Of a DNA stretch of 64,000 nucleotides, positions 34,453 through 42,757 are shown in pieces. Numbering within the stretch: the stretch's first letter is position 1; every line of letters begins with the position of its first letter. Origin of the DNA: Lentisphaeria bacterium UBA4640. GTDB taxonomy: Bacteria; Verrucomicrobiota; Lentisphaeria; Victivallales; UBA1829. The notes under the pieces were generated by a model that had not been told where the DNA came from, did no database searches, and saw only the letters and a list, made by a program, of their open reading frames with translations. The stretch lies in contig DHMO01000020.1 in assembly GCA_002405835.1 (NCBI GenBank), forward strand, positions 1 through 64,000, written 5' to 3'. A program made the position numbers and the translations under genes.

Positions 34453-35100
34453 ATGGGACTTCTGAGAGCCGGAATCAATTTCGAGCTGAAAAGCCGATCC
34501 GATTCCGGCTCAATTGTTTTTATACACGGTCTTTTCATGCCGTCCGCAATCATGCTCCCGCTCGCCGGACGTTTGAACAGCAAAGGTTTTCACTGTTACG
34601 GTTATGATTATCCGACTTGCCGCAGACGCGTTCCGGACCACGGATGCGAACTTGCCGAAGTGCTCACCAGCTTTCCCATCGCAAAATTCCATCTTGTCAC
34701 CCACAGCATGGGCGGTCTGATTCTCCGTTCCGCACTGGAACACTCACCGGAACTTGCGGAACGGATCGGACGCATCGTCATGATTGCCCCGCCGAACCGC
34801 GGATCGGATCTCGCGCTGAAATGGCTGAACCGGCTTTCATTTGCGCACAGGCTGGTCACTCCCCTCCCCGATCTCAGCTCCGGCAAGGAGAGTCCGGTTC
34901 ACTCGCTTCATATTCCATCCGGTCTTGAAATCGGGATTCTCGCCGCGGAAAACGACCATGCTGTCAAAGTTGAACAGACGCACCTCGAAATGGAACAGGC
35001 GCATTGCATCCTCCCGGGACGCCATACCAACATACTCTTCCGCGAAGATACGGCGGAAGCGGTGGAAAAATTTCTCCGGACAGGGAAATTTTCCATCTGA
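34453..35100 (+). CDS. Alpha/beta hydrolase, lipase/esterase-like
   Basis: This 215-residue alpha/beta hydrolase has an oxyanion-type HGLF, a nucleophile elbow THSMGG (Ser85), Asp168 (AENDHAV) and His191 (GRHTNIL). The MGG elbow and the short cap resemble triacylglycerol-lipase or acyltransferase-like bacterial proteins. It starts nine bases after fabH with no clear ribosome site, so translational coupling is likely. A link to acyl-chain metabolism is suggested by position only. Confidence 0.8.
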   Translation: MGLLRAGINFELKSRSDSGSIVFIHGLFMPSAIMLPLAGRLNSKGFHCYGYDYPTCRRRVPDHGCELAEVLTSFPIAKFHLVTHSMGGLILRSALEHSPELAERIGRIVMIAPPNRGSDLALKWLNRLSFAHRLVTPLPDLSSGKESPVHSLHIPSGLEIGILAAENDHAVKVEQTHLEMEQAHCILPGRHTNILFREDTAEAVEKFLRTGKFSI

Positions 35101-35106
35101 ATTCAG

Positions 35107-35134
35107 TTAACATTTCCCTGTTTTTTGCTATTCT
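35107..35134 (+). promoter_or_regulatory. Promoter for the small zinc-ribbon gene
   Basis: TTAACA, 16 bases, TATTCT, 31 bases before the start. Confidence 0.45.
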
Positions 35135-35165
35135 GCTGTATACACTTTTAATGAAAGGGTCCAGC

Positions 35166-35525
35166 ATGAAAATCACAAAACAGCTGTTGAAAAAAGCACA
35201 TCGAGCCTCGTTTGAGAACGAAAAATCCATCAGAAAAAGCAAAGAGTGTCTCTGCTTTCACTGCAACAACCTCTTTCCGTCTTCAGAGATTCAGGACTGG
35301 GTCAATGATGCACACGGGCGGACGGCATTGTGCCCTTACTGCGGCATTGATTCCGTCATCGGCGATGAAGCCGGCTACCCATTCACGGAAAAATTCATTC
35401 TTGCAATGAACGGTTATTGGTTCGGACTTCAGAAACCGATCGGAGAAAAGAGAAAATACGAATATATTGTCATCAAGATTGATGAGAACGAGGCTCTCCG
35501 GAAGGCGGAAGAAGACTTGGAATAA
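35166..35525 (+). CDS. Small zinc-ribbon cytoplasmic protein of unknown function
   Basis: This 119-residue protein has two CxxC pairs (Cys30/33 in CFHC, Cys56/59 in CPYC), followed by GIDSVIGDEAGYP, a combination found in a widespread small family annotated only as a cytoplasmic protein. The start at 35166 is preferred to 35151, because AAAGGG lies six bases before it. It sits alone, with its own promoter. Confidence 0.72.
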   Translation: MKITKQLLKKAHRASFENEKSIRKSKECLCFHCNNLFPSSEIQDWVNDAHGRTALCPYCGIDSVIGDEAGYPFTEKFILAMNGYWFGLQKPIGEKRKYEYIVIKIDENEALRKAEEDLE

Positions 35526-35549
35526 TTTGCAGAACACTACAGAAAACTC

Positions 35550-35586
35550 GGTCTCCGAAGAGATGCAATACCTTTCTTCGGGGACC
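35550..35586 (+). terminator. Hairpin after the zinc-ribbon gene
   Basis: Twelve-base arms GGTCTCCGAAGA and TCTTCGGGGACC pair with one G-T. No T-run follows, so termination is uncertain. Otherwise nothing is seen between 35526 and 35656. Confidence 0.35.
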
Positions 35587-35656
35587 GTGCGCTTTCTAAT
35601 TGCAGACAGCAGCGTCTTGCGGATCAGCTGCCTGAAATGCTCCAGCAATGCTTTAA

Positions 35657-35692
35657 AATAAAAAAGGAACTCCTTTTTGAAGGGAGTTCCTT
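35657..35692 (-). terminator. Terminator of rplM-rpsI
   Basis: On the minus strand AAGGAACTCC pairs with GGAGTTCCTT and is followed by a T-run, 23 bases after the rpsI stop. Confidence 0.88.
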
Positions 35693-35714
35693 GAATGATT
35701 CCGGAAAATCGAAA

Positions 35715-36107
35715 TCAGCGCTTGGAGAACTGGAAGCGTCTTCTTGCGCCCGGCTGACCGGGTTTCTTACGTTCTTTCTCACGAGCATCACGGGTCAGCA
35801 TGCCGTTAGCCTTGAGCTGAGCCTTGCAAGCCTCTTCGTCATGTTTGACGAGAGCGCGGGCAATACCGTGACGGACAGCGCCCGCCTGACCGGCTTTTCC
35901 GCCGCCGGCAACAGTCGCTTTGACGTCGATCTTGCCGGAGAAACCGGTGACCGCGAGCGGCTGGAGGATGTATCCGCGGAGAGCCTCGGTATTGAAATAT
36001 TCTTCAAAGGCTTTGCCGTTGACGGTGATCTTGCCGGATCCTTCGGCGATCACGACTCTGGCGCTGGCGCATTTTCTGCGTCCGGTTGTACGGAGTTCAG
36101 TGCTCAT
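35715..36107 (-). CDS. rpsI: 30S ribosomal protein S9
   Basis: This 130-residue protein has the S9 N-terminal GRRKCASARV segment, the GGGKAGQAGAVRHGIARAL core and a basic C-terminus ending in RRRFQFSKR, the tail that reaches the P-site tRNA. It is the second gene after rplM, 11 bases apart. Confidence 0.97.
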   Translation of the reverse strand: MSTELRTTGRRKCASARVVIAEGSGKITVNGKAFEEYFNTEALRGYILQPLAVTGFSGKIDVKATVAGGGKAGQAGAVRHGIARALVKHDEEACKAQLKANGMLTRDAREKERKKPGQPGARRRFQFSKR

Positions 36108-36118
36108 TCCATATCTCC

Positions 36119-36544
36119 TTATTTAACCGTTTCAGGTTTCTGAGCGGCGTGCGGATGCTCGGCGCCGGCGTAGACTTTCAGTTTGCGATACTGCGCTCTG
36201 GCGAGACGGCCCTTGGGAAGCATTCCCCAGACGGCGTCGCGGATCAGGCGCTCCGGATTGGTCTCGCGGACATAAGCCGCGGTCTTTTCCGTGCGGCCGC
36301 TGCGGTAGCCGGAGTAGTCAACATAGACTTTGCCGGTCTCTTTCGCACCGGTGAGGAGCGCCTTGTCGGCGTTGATCACGATGACGAATTTACCCGTATC
36401 AACATGCGGGGTATAGGTCGGGCAATCTTTGCCGCGAAGAGCGTTGACGATCTTTACAGCAAGGCGTCCAACGGGGACGTTCTCTGCGTCAAACACGATG
36501 TGCTTGCGCTCAATTTCTCCTGCTTTTGCAAGAAAAGTTTTCAT
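36119..36544 (-). CDS. rplM: 50S ribosomal protein L13
   Basis: This 141-residue protein carries the L13 signature: DAENVPVGRLAVKIVNALRG near the start, YSGYRSGRTEKTAAYV and a GMLPKGRLAR stretch. Order rplM-rpsI is near-universal in bacteria. Confidence 0.97.
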   Translation of the reverse strand: MKTFLAKAGEIERKHIVFDAENVPVGRLAVKIVNALRGKDCPTYTPHVDTGKFVIVINADKALLTGAKETGKVYVDYSGYRSGRTEKTAAYVRETNPERLIRDAVWGMLPKGRLARAQYRKLKVYAGAEHPHAAQKPETVK

Positions 36545-36673
36545 TATTCAGTTTCTCCGATTCGTGTTTTGTAATTTGTCCGCCTCCGGACACAATCTAT
36601 TGAACCGTTTTCCGCCAGGTCTGCGGTTCGCTCTTCCTTCCGTGATCGGGTAATACGGATTCAGGAACTAGAT

Positions 36674-36701
36674 AATTTACTCCGGATTTTAAAATTTACA
36701 A
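36674..36701 (-). promoter_or_regulatory. Promoter of rplM-rpsI
   Basis: Minus-strand TTGTAA and TAAATT with 16 bases between, leaving a leader of about 120 nt that could carry a ribosomal-protein control site. Confidence 0.55.
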
Positions 36702-36730
36702 GCGGATTTCCGGAAAAATCCGCTCATTTT

Positions 36731-37528
36731 TCAATCAAACGCTTCACCGCATTCAAAATAGCGGGTTTCAAGCCCGGCGAAACGCTCCTGCATCAGATCC
36801 GCCAGCAAACGCATTCCGTCGCGTTCGGAGGGAATGTGTCCGAGGATCATCAGAGCCTTGCGGAAGCCGAGCTGCGCGGCGTCGCGGGCGTATTCCGCCA
36901 GCTGCCATTCGCACGCTTCGCCCGTAAGAACAATATCGATCTCCGGGTTGCGGAGCTCCTCGAAGACTCCGCCCGGCGTGCCGAAACAGAGCGAAAGATT
37001 CGTGCAGGGAAGATCCATCGATCCGCTCACGCGGACGTGTCGTGCACCGAGTTTCTCCTCAATGCGTTTCAGGAGTTCGCGCGGTGTCATCGGCGTGTTC
37101 AGACGGAAGCGGTTGACCGCCCAGCGCGGGCCGCGGATCCATTCGCCGTCAAGTTCCAGATATTTGGTCTCGCCTTCGCTGATCATATCTTTGAACTTGC
37201 AGTGCGGATGATCGTGATAACGCCAGACCGCAAGTCCGGTCTTTTCCAGCAGTTCGCGTTTCGCTTTGTAAACGGGGTCGTTCCCGAGTTCGGCGAAGTT
37301 GTCGTCCATGTGCGCATAGAACGTCGGCTCGTGGACAATCAGCAGTTCCGCACCCCATTCGTGAGCGGCGCGGATCACTGCGGGCGTCGCAAACATCGAA
37401 ACAGCGACCTTGTGCACTTCCGTTTCCGGATTGCCGGTTTTAAGCGTGTCGCAAGTATCGGAATAGTCGTGGGTATCGCCGTCCGCACACCAGCGGAACA
37501 ACTCATTCATCAGAGACTGGATATTCAT
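36731..37528 (-). CDS. Nif3-like dinuclear metal centre protein
   Basis: This 265-residue protein of the NIF3/YbgI family forms toroidal hexamers with a di-metal site. Metal-ligand candidates are VHEPTFY, YHDHPH and LGHIPSERDGM. The biochemical role is unsettled; a GTP-cyclohydrolase-like annotation is common but unproven. epmA ends 12 bases upstream, so it may be read with efp-epmA. Confidence 0.85.
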   Translation of the reverse strand: MNIQSLMNELFRWCADGDTHDYSDTCDTLKTGNPETEVHKVAVSMFATPAVIRAAHEWGAELLIVHEPTFYAHMDDNFAELGNDPVYKAKRELLEKTGLAVWRYHDHPHCKFKDMISEGETKYLELDGEWIRGPRWAVNRFRLNTPMTPRELLKRIEEKLGARHVRVSGSMDLPCTNLSLCFGTPGGVFEELRNPEIDIVLTGEACEWQLAEYARDAAQLGFRKALMILGHIPSERDGMRLLADLMQERFAGLETRYFECGEAFD

Positions 37529-37539
37529 AATACAACCTT

Positions 37540-38472
37540 TCAGCCGATATCAAGCGGAAACGCTACATCGGCAAGAGTTTTTGCTCCGAAAAGAAGCATG
37601 ACAATGCGGTCGAATCCGAGCGCACAGCCCGAAGAAGGCGGAATGCCGTAACGGATCGCTTCAAGAAATTCGGTCGCTTCGGGATACTCCGCAAAGCCGT
37701 TTTCCGCACGCTTCCTGTTGTATTTCAGGAACCGCGACTCCTGTTCGACAGGATCAATCAGTTCTCCGTAAGCATTCGCAACCTCCACGCCGTGAATGTA
37801 GATTTCCCAGCGTTCGGCGAGCGTCGGGTCTTCCGGCTTCGGGCGCGCGAAAGCGCCGAAACGGATCGGATAGTCGATCAGCACGCACGGTTTGTCTTTC
37901 GGCAGATTCGGCTCGACCCTTTCCACAAGAACGGTTTCAAACCGCGCCTCTTCCTCCGCGCAGAGATCGGCGTCCTCGCCGGCAAATTTGCGGAATGCCT
38001 CGCGGACGGGAATCAGTTCCCATTCCTGCGCAACGTCGCAGACTTCGGCGGGGACTTCAAGTTCCTTTGCCAGGTGGCGCACAAGCGCGATGGTGAAATC
38101 CAGCATCTCGCGGTAATTTGAATTCGCCATATACCATTCAAGCATGGTGAACTCCTGCCGGTGAAGACGTCCGTTTTCACCCGCGCGGAAACAGGGTGCG
38201 AGTTCATAGATGCGTTTCATGCCGGCGGCAAGCAGACGTTTCATTTCCAGTTCAGGAGAGGAACGCAGAAAGAGTCCGCTTTCAAGACGCGGAGCTTCGA
38301 TATATTCCTCCGCGGCGGGAGCGCGGATGGCGATGGGGGTTTCGACCTCAAAGAAGTCGTTGCGGCGGAAGAAATCGCGGGTAAGGGAAAGGGCATTCGA
38401 GCGGAACTCGAATGCCCTGATGCGATCGGACAGATAAGCCAGAGAATCAGGCTTTGTTGACGCGTTCGGCAT
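37540..38472 (-). CDS. epmA: EF-P lysine aminoacylase EpmA (GenX/PoxA)
   Basis: This 310-residue class II aminoacyl-tRNA synthetase-like protein has the LysRS core without an anticodon-binding domain. Visible are motif 2 (PCFRAGENGRLHRQEFTMLEW) and motif 3 (GCALGFDRIVMLLFGA). It ligates beta-lysine to a conserved lysine of EF-P. The start at 38472 overlaps the end of efp by 26 bases, a direct physical link between enzyme and substrate genes. EpmB, which makes beta-lysine, is not in this window. Confidence 0.92.
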   Translation of the reverse strand: MPNASTKPDSLAYLSDRIRAFEFRSNALSLTRDFFRRNDFFEVETPIAIRAPAAEEYIEAPRLESGLFLRSSPELEMKRLLAAGMKRIYELAPCFRAGENGRLHRQEFTMLEWYMANSNYREMLDFTIALVRHLAKELEVPAEVCDVAQEWELIPVREAFRKFAGEDADLCAEEEARFETVLVERVEPNLPKDKPCVLIDYPIRFGAFARPKPEDPTLAERWEIYIHGVEVANAYGELIDPVEQESRFLKYNRKRAENGFAEYPEATEFLEAIRYGIPPSSGCALGFDRIVMLLFGAKTLADVAFPLDIG

Positions 38473-39016
38473 ATTCGCCTGTACGGGTATCAATCTTGAT
38501 GGTGTCGCCGGTGTTGATGAAGAGCGGAACCATGAGTTCATAGCCGTTCTCGATCTTGGCGGGTTTCATGACGTTGGAGGAAGCCGTATCGCCGCGTGCG
38601 CCCGGCTCGGTCTCGGCGATCACCGCGATGTACCAGGTCGGAAGGGTGATGTCGATCGGGGTGCCGTTGAAGAAAACGGCGCTGCAGAGAGCGTCTTCCA
38701 CGAGGAATTTGCTCTTGTTGCCGAGTTTTTCGCCGGGGATGGTGATCTCTTCATAGGTTTCGGAATCAGAGAAGACGAAGTTGTCGCCTTCCTGATAGAT
38801 GTAGTGCATTTCGCGCTCTTCGAGGTCGGGCTTGCCGACTTTGTCGACGGGGCGGAAGGTGCGGTCCATGCCGGCGCCGGTCACGAGGTTTTTGAGACGG
38901 CAGCGGTAGAGAGCCGTTCCTTTTCCGGGTTTGCAGAAGTCAAAGTCCGTGATGACCCACGGCTGACCGTCGATTTCGATTTTCAGTCCTTTTTTCAGAT
39001 CAGATGCACTGTACAT
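38447..39016 (-). CDS. efp: Translation elongation factor P
   Basis: This 189-residue three-domain factor relieves ribosome stalling at polyproline. The modification loop KPGKGTA holds Lys32, matching E. coli Lys34, so modification by the adjacent EpmA is expected. The C-terminal GDTIKIDTRTGEYAERV motif is the EF-P signature. Pro-rich proteins in this window, such as the amidase tail, would need it. Confidence 0.97.
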   Translation of the reverse strand: MYSASDLKKGLKIEIDGQPWVITDFDFCKPGKGTALYRCRLKNLVTGAGMDRTFRPVDKVGKPDLEEREMHYIYQEGDNFVFSDSETYEEITIPGEKLGNKSKFLVEDALCSAVFFNGTPIDITLPTWYIAVIAETEPGARGDTASSNVMKPAKIENGYELMVPLFINTGDTIKIDTRTGEYAERVNKA

Positions 39017-39056
39017 GGTTACCTCTTTTGAATTGAGTTTGCATTTAAAGCCTTAT

Positions 39057-39085
39057 AATATAGCACCGGAACGCTAAAAAAGCAA
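39057..39085 (-). promoter_or_regulatory. Promoter of efp-epmA
   Basis: Minus-strand TTGCTT and TATATT with a 17-base spacer, about 40 bases before the efp start. Confidence 0.65.
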
Positions 39086-39181
39086 ATCAAAAAAAATTTT
39101 CCTTTCCCGCTTTATTTTCCGGAAAACGGATTTATATTGACAGATGATGCGATCCGCAACCTAACAGAGGAGAATATTTGT

Positions 39182-39625
39182 ATGGCTAACAACGACAGTG
39201 TCTGTCTGAATCACCCCGATACCCCCGCAACCGCCCGCTGCGCAAGCTGCAGCAAACCGGTCTGCGCCCGATGCATCGTTCAGAAGAACGGCAAGAACTA
39301 CTGCTCGCAGAAATGTGCCGATCTCGCCGAACAGGGTGCCGCTCGCGTGGACAGCGTGCTCGACAACAAGCAGAAAGTCGAAAGAAAAGGACGCGCACGC
39401 AATATCATCATCGCAATCATCGTCCTCGCTGCCGTCGCCGGCGGAATCTGCTGGTACATGCATTACCGTGAAGAATCCAAGACTCTCGCCGAAGAGACCG
39501 ACGACTTCTTCCAGAAGGCGGGAAAGAAACTCAACCGCGCAGCAAAAGATGCGAAAAAAAGCATCGAAGACGCCATGCCGTCAAGCTCAAGCTACAAACG
39601 CGACCGCGAAAATCTCGTAAAGTAA
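39182..39625 (+). CDS. B-box-type zinc finger membrane protein
   Basis: This 147-residue protein starts with a B-box-like zinc finger (Cys8, His11, Cys20/23, Cys28/31, Cys41/45), then a basic linker, one membrane helix (75-93) and a polar Lys/Glu/Ser-rich tail. The zinc finger is probably cytoplasmic. Function unknown. GAGGAG precedes the start. It is followed 13 bases later by an XRE-cupin regulator. Confidence 0.8.
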   Translation: MANNDSVCLNHPDTPATARCASCSKPVCARCIVQKNGKNYCSQKCADLAEQGAARVDSVLDNKQKVERKGRARNIIIAIIVLAAVAGGICWYMHYREESKTLAEETDDFFQKAGKKLNRAAKDAKKSIEDAMPSSSSYKRDRENLVK

Positions 39626-39638
39626 AGGATTCTGCAAA

Positions 39639-40220
39639 GTGAACCTGCTGGAGCTCTCTCAAAACATCCGCCGTGTACGGCTGGCGCAGAAAATGACCGT
39701 CGAACAGCTGGCGAAGCAGAGCGGCTTCAGCAAAGGGTTCATCTCGCAGGTGGAAAACTTCCGCACAACGCCGTCGCTCAAAGCTCTTGAAAAAATCGCC
39801 GCGGCTCTCGGAATCGGGCTCGGCGATCTCTTCAGCGCCGACAGCCGCGGTGTGGAATTCTCCTTCAGCAGCGTCAACGACGGCGTGGAGCTCCTGCGCA
39901 ACGACAGCGACCGTTACGGAATCCGCTATCTCGCCCTCGCACACAGCCAGCCCGGACGCAAGATGGATCCCTTTATTCTCGAATACACCTCAGCAGAGCC
40001 GCGCGAACTCATGCGTCACGATTCCGAAGAGTTCTTCGTGCTGCTCGAAGGCTCGCTCGACTACTGCATTTACGACGACCGCAACCCGCACCGCATGAAT
40101 CCCGGCGACACCGTGTACCTCAAAGCGAACATCCCGCACCGCGCGGCTCTCGCTCCGGGATGCTCCCGCGCAAAAGCAATGGTCGTCTATTCCGAACCCG
40201 CAGACGCCGAGGTGAACTGA
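39639..40220 (+). CDS. XRE-family regulator with C-terminal cupin
   Basis: This 193-residue protein has an N-terminal XRE helix-turn-helix (about 5-62, MTVEQLAKQSGFSKGFISQVE) and a C-terminal cupin_2 domain (about 115-185, with EEFFVLLEGSLDY and NPGDTVYLKANIPHR). This layout is shared with PuuR/SinR-like regulators that sense small metabolites. It starts with GTG after AAAGGA. The target may be its own operon. Confidence 0.88.
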   Translation: MNLLELSQNIRRVRLAQKMTVEQLAKQSGFSKGFISQVENFRTTPSLKALEKIAAALGIGLGDLFSADSRGVEFSFSSVNDGVELLRNDSDRYGIRYLALAHSQPGRKMDPFILEYTSAEPRELMRHDSEEFFVLLEGSLDYCIYDDRNPHRMNPGDTVYLKANIPHRAALAPGCSRAKAMVVYSEPADAEVN

Positions 40221-40222
40221 AC

Positions 40223-41683
40223 ATGAAAATCTCCGCGGAAATCACCCAGCACGACAAGTTCCAGATCGAAATCAAAACAGTCTGCCCCATCCGCAAGCAC
40301 CAGCGGGTCAACGACTACTATGTCGACGCCTTTTTCTTTCTGCCGCGCAACCTCGCCATCAATTCGCACACCTACACCGGACGCGAATTCTACAACGATT
40401 TTTCCGAATACATCCGCTTCAAAACCCCATCCGTCAGTCTCGAAAAACTCGCCGCACCGGAAAATCCCGTTCTGCAGAGACTTTCCGGCTCCATCGCCAA
40501 CCTGCCAGGATCGAAAGAGGAATTTTCACTTCACCTCAGGATGTTCTGCTCCATCGCCCGCTCCGCACTCCGTGACACGGCGACGCGGCTCGAAGCGCTT
40601 CAGCCGGACGACCAGGGCGTCGCTCTGCTCGATTACCTCAACTGGGCGCAGGCTCTGCTCGCCAACTTCCGCGACCTGCGCCGCAGACTGCTGCTTCAGC
40701 CGGAAGCCCTCGAACTCTACGACCTTGTCGACGAGTATCTGAGCATCGCACTCAACGGACGTCTTTACCGTCTCTGGAACAGATTTTCCCCGCTTGCCGG
40801 ATTCGAACGCCAGTGCGCCATGATCGCGGAAGCCACACACGGGGAAATCGAATACCGCAAAAAACGGGGCTGTCCTTCCATCCCCGACGAACACAGCGAC
40901 AATTCCGAAATGCTCTACCGCGAAAGCGCGCTCAAGAAAGCCATGGCGAGCATTCTCTTCCTGAAAGTCGCAACCCGCAAAGACGGCGTATTCGTCGAGA
41001 ACATGCTGCTTGCACTCTCCGCCGCCGTCGCGATGATCTTCGTCACAGCGATTTCTTTTGCATGGAAAGGACTGTTTCTCGAAGAGTTTTCCCTCTCCTT
41101 CTTTGTAGTCTGGGTCATTGCCTACATGTTCAAGGACCGGATCAAATCCCAGCTCCAGCTGTTCTGTCTGAACAAGCGCAGCCGTTACGCCTACGACTAC
41201 CGCCAGAAGGTTTTCGACGGGTTCGGAAACGAAATCGGAATCTGCCGCGAAGGGTTCCGGCACTGTGACGGAAGCGACCTCAACGAAACCATCACCGCCG
41301 TGCGGAACCGCACCACCCTGAGCAGACTCGAAGACGGTTCACAAAACGAAAACGTCATCGTCTACCGCAAGAAATTCGAACTGTTCGGAGACGCCTGCAA
41401 AAACATCTTCCGTGAATTCGACGTCAACAGCGTCGTAAACATCTACCGCATCAACGTCCTCCACTGGCTGTACAAGATGGACAATCCGAAACGGCTCATC
41501 TACTGCTCGGACGGCAAAACCGTGCGTCCGCTGAAAGCGCACCGCGACTACCATGTCAACATCATCCTGCGCTTCGGCGAAAAAGGCGGCGAAGAACAGT
41601 ACGTCCGCTGCCGTCTCGTCCTCTGCCGCAACGGAATCCGCCGGCTCGAAACTTTCCCGCATGCCGGCAAACCGGAAAAATAA
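40223..41683 (+). CDS. Membrane protein of unknown function
   Basis: This 486-residue protein is not recognised. The first 250 residues are soluble and helix-rich. Two hydrophobic helices (about 259-281 and 287-304) follow, then a soluble C-terminal half rich in basic and aromatic residues. It could form a hairpin-anchored cytoplasmic protein. The start at 40223 lies two bases after the regulator stop and has GAGGTG upstream, so it is translated with the XRE-cupin gene and may be its functional partner. Confidence 0.75.
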   Translation: MKISAEITQHDKFQIEIKTVCPIRKHQRVNDYYVDAFFFLPRNLAINSHTYTGREFYNDFSEYIRFKTPSVSLEKLAAPENPVLQRLSGSIANLPGSKEEFSLHLRMFCSIARSALRDTATRLEALQPDDQGVALLDYLNWAQALLANFRDLRRRLLLQPEALELYDLVDEYLSIALNGRLYRLWNRFSPLAGFERQCAMIAEATHGEIEYRKKRGCPSIPDEHSDNSEMLYRESALKKAMASILFLKVATRKDGVFVENMLLALSAAVAMIFVTAISFAWKGLFLEEFSLSFFVVWVIAYMFKDRIKSQLQLFCLNKRSRYAYDYRQKVFDGFGNEIGICREGFRHCDGSDLNETITAVRNRTTLSRLEDGSQNENVIVYRKKFELFGDACKNIFREFDVNSVVNIYRINVLHWLYKMDNPKRLIYCSDGKTVRPLKAHRDYHVNIILRFGEKGGEEQYVRCRLVLCRNGIRRLETFPHAGKPEK

Positions 41684-41703
41684 ACTTTATTTTCCTCCGC
41701 GCC

Positions 41704-41731
41704 TTGATTTTTCCGGGAAAAACGCTATTTT
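41704..41731 (+). promoter_or_regulatory. Promoter of the Gfo/Idh/MocA pair
   Basis: TTGATT, 16 bases, TATTTT, 33 bases before the start. Confidence 0.5.
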
Positions 41732-41764
41732 AAAGCTGACATAATCAACAAACGAGGTATTCTC

Positions 41765-42748
41765 ATGAAACTTTGCATGATCGGAAAACGCGGACATGCC
41801 TACTACGTGTTTGAAAGCATCCGCGAAGTCCCAGGAATTGAACTTCCCTGCGTCTCCTCCGGCTGCGGGGACGATCCGGAACCGCTTCTCAAAATGGCGC
41901 GCGACAACGGGTTCCAGCCTGAATTCCGCGCGGACTGGAAAGCCATGCTCGATGAATTCCGCCCCGATGTCCTCTGCATCGACGGTCCGTTTGAACTTCA
42001 TGCGGAAATGTGCGCGGAGGCGCTGAAACGCAACATCAATGTCTTTTGCGAAAAACCGATCGCGCTTACGCTTGAGCAGTTCGAAAACATCCGCGCCGCT
42101 TACGAAAAAAGCTCCGCGCGCATCGTCTCGATGGTCGGACTCCGCTACGAACCGGCGTTCTGCCAGGCGCACAAAATGGTCTGCGCGGGCGCAGTCGGAA
42201 AGGTCAAAACGGTTCGCGCGCAGAAATCCTACCGTCTCGGAACACGTCCGGATTTCTACAAACACCGTGCAACTTACGGCGGAACAATTCCGTGGGTCGG
42301 CAGTCATGCGCTCGACTGGATTCTCTGGTTTTCCGGCTCGGATTTCGAATCGGTCTCCGCAATCCAGACCACAGAAGACAACTTCGGGAACGGTGATCTG
42401 GAAATTGCGGCGCACTGCCAGTTCCGCATGAAATCGGGCGTGCTTGCCTCCGCCGGAATCGACTATCTCCGTCCGGCCGCCGCGCCGACGCACGGCGACG
42501 ACCGCGTCCGCGTGGCGGGGACCGAGGGCGTCATTGAAGTCCGCGGAGGCAAAATTCATTACATCGGCAAAAACGGCGAACAGGTCATTGCGCCCGAAAC
42601 TCCCGACCGCCGGCTTTTCTCCGACTTTCTGCTCGAACTTGCGGGCGGACGCCCCGGTCTCGTCAGCGACGATGAGACGTTCAAGCTCACCCATGCGTGT
42701 CTGCTCGCCCAGAAAGCGGCGGATACCGGAACAACCATCTTTTTTTGA
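41765..42748 (+). CDS. Gfo/Idh/MocA-family oxidoreductase (1)
   Basis: This 327-residue NAD(P)-dependent sugar or inositol dehydrogenase-like protein has the family EKP catalytic lysine motif (FCEKPIALT) and a C-terminal alpha/beta domain. The N-terminal nucleotide motif is degenerate (GKRGHA instead of GxGxxG), which is unusual. It is followed nine bases later by a second family member, so the two may work in sequence on one sugar. Confidence 0.85.
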   Translation: MKLCMIGKRGHAYYVFESIREVPGIELPCVSSGCGDDPEPLLKMARDNGFQPEFRADWKAMLDEFRPDVLCIDGPFELHAEMCAEALKRNINVFCEKPIALTLEQFENIRAAYEKSSARIVSMVGLRYEPAFCQAHKMVCAGAVGKVKTVRAQKSYRLGTRPDFYKHRATYGGTIPWVGSHALDWILWFSGSDFESVSAIQTTEDNFGNGDLEIAAHCQFRMKSGVLASAGIDYLRPAAAPTHGDDRVRVAGTEGVIEVRGGKIHYIGKNGEQVIAPETPDRRLFSDFLLELAGGRPGLVSDDETFKLTHACLLAQKAADTGTTIFF

Positions 42749-42757
42749 GGACACACC

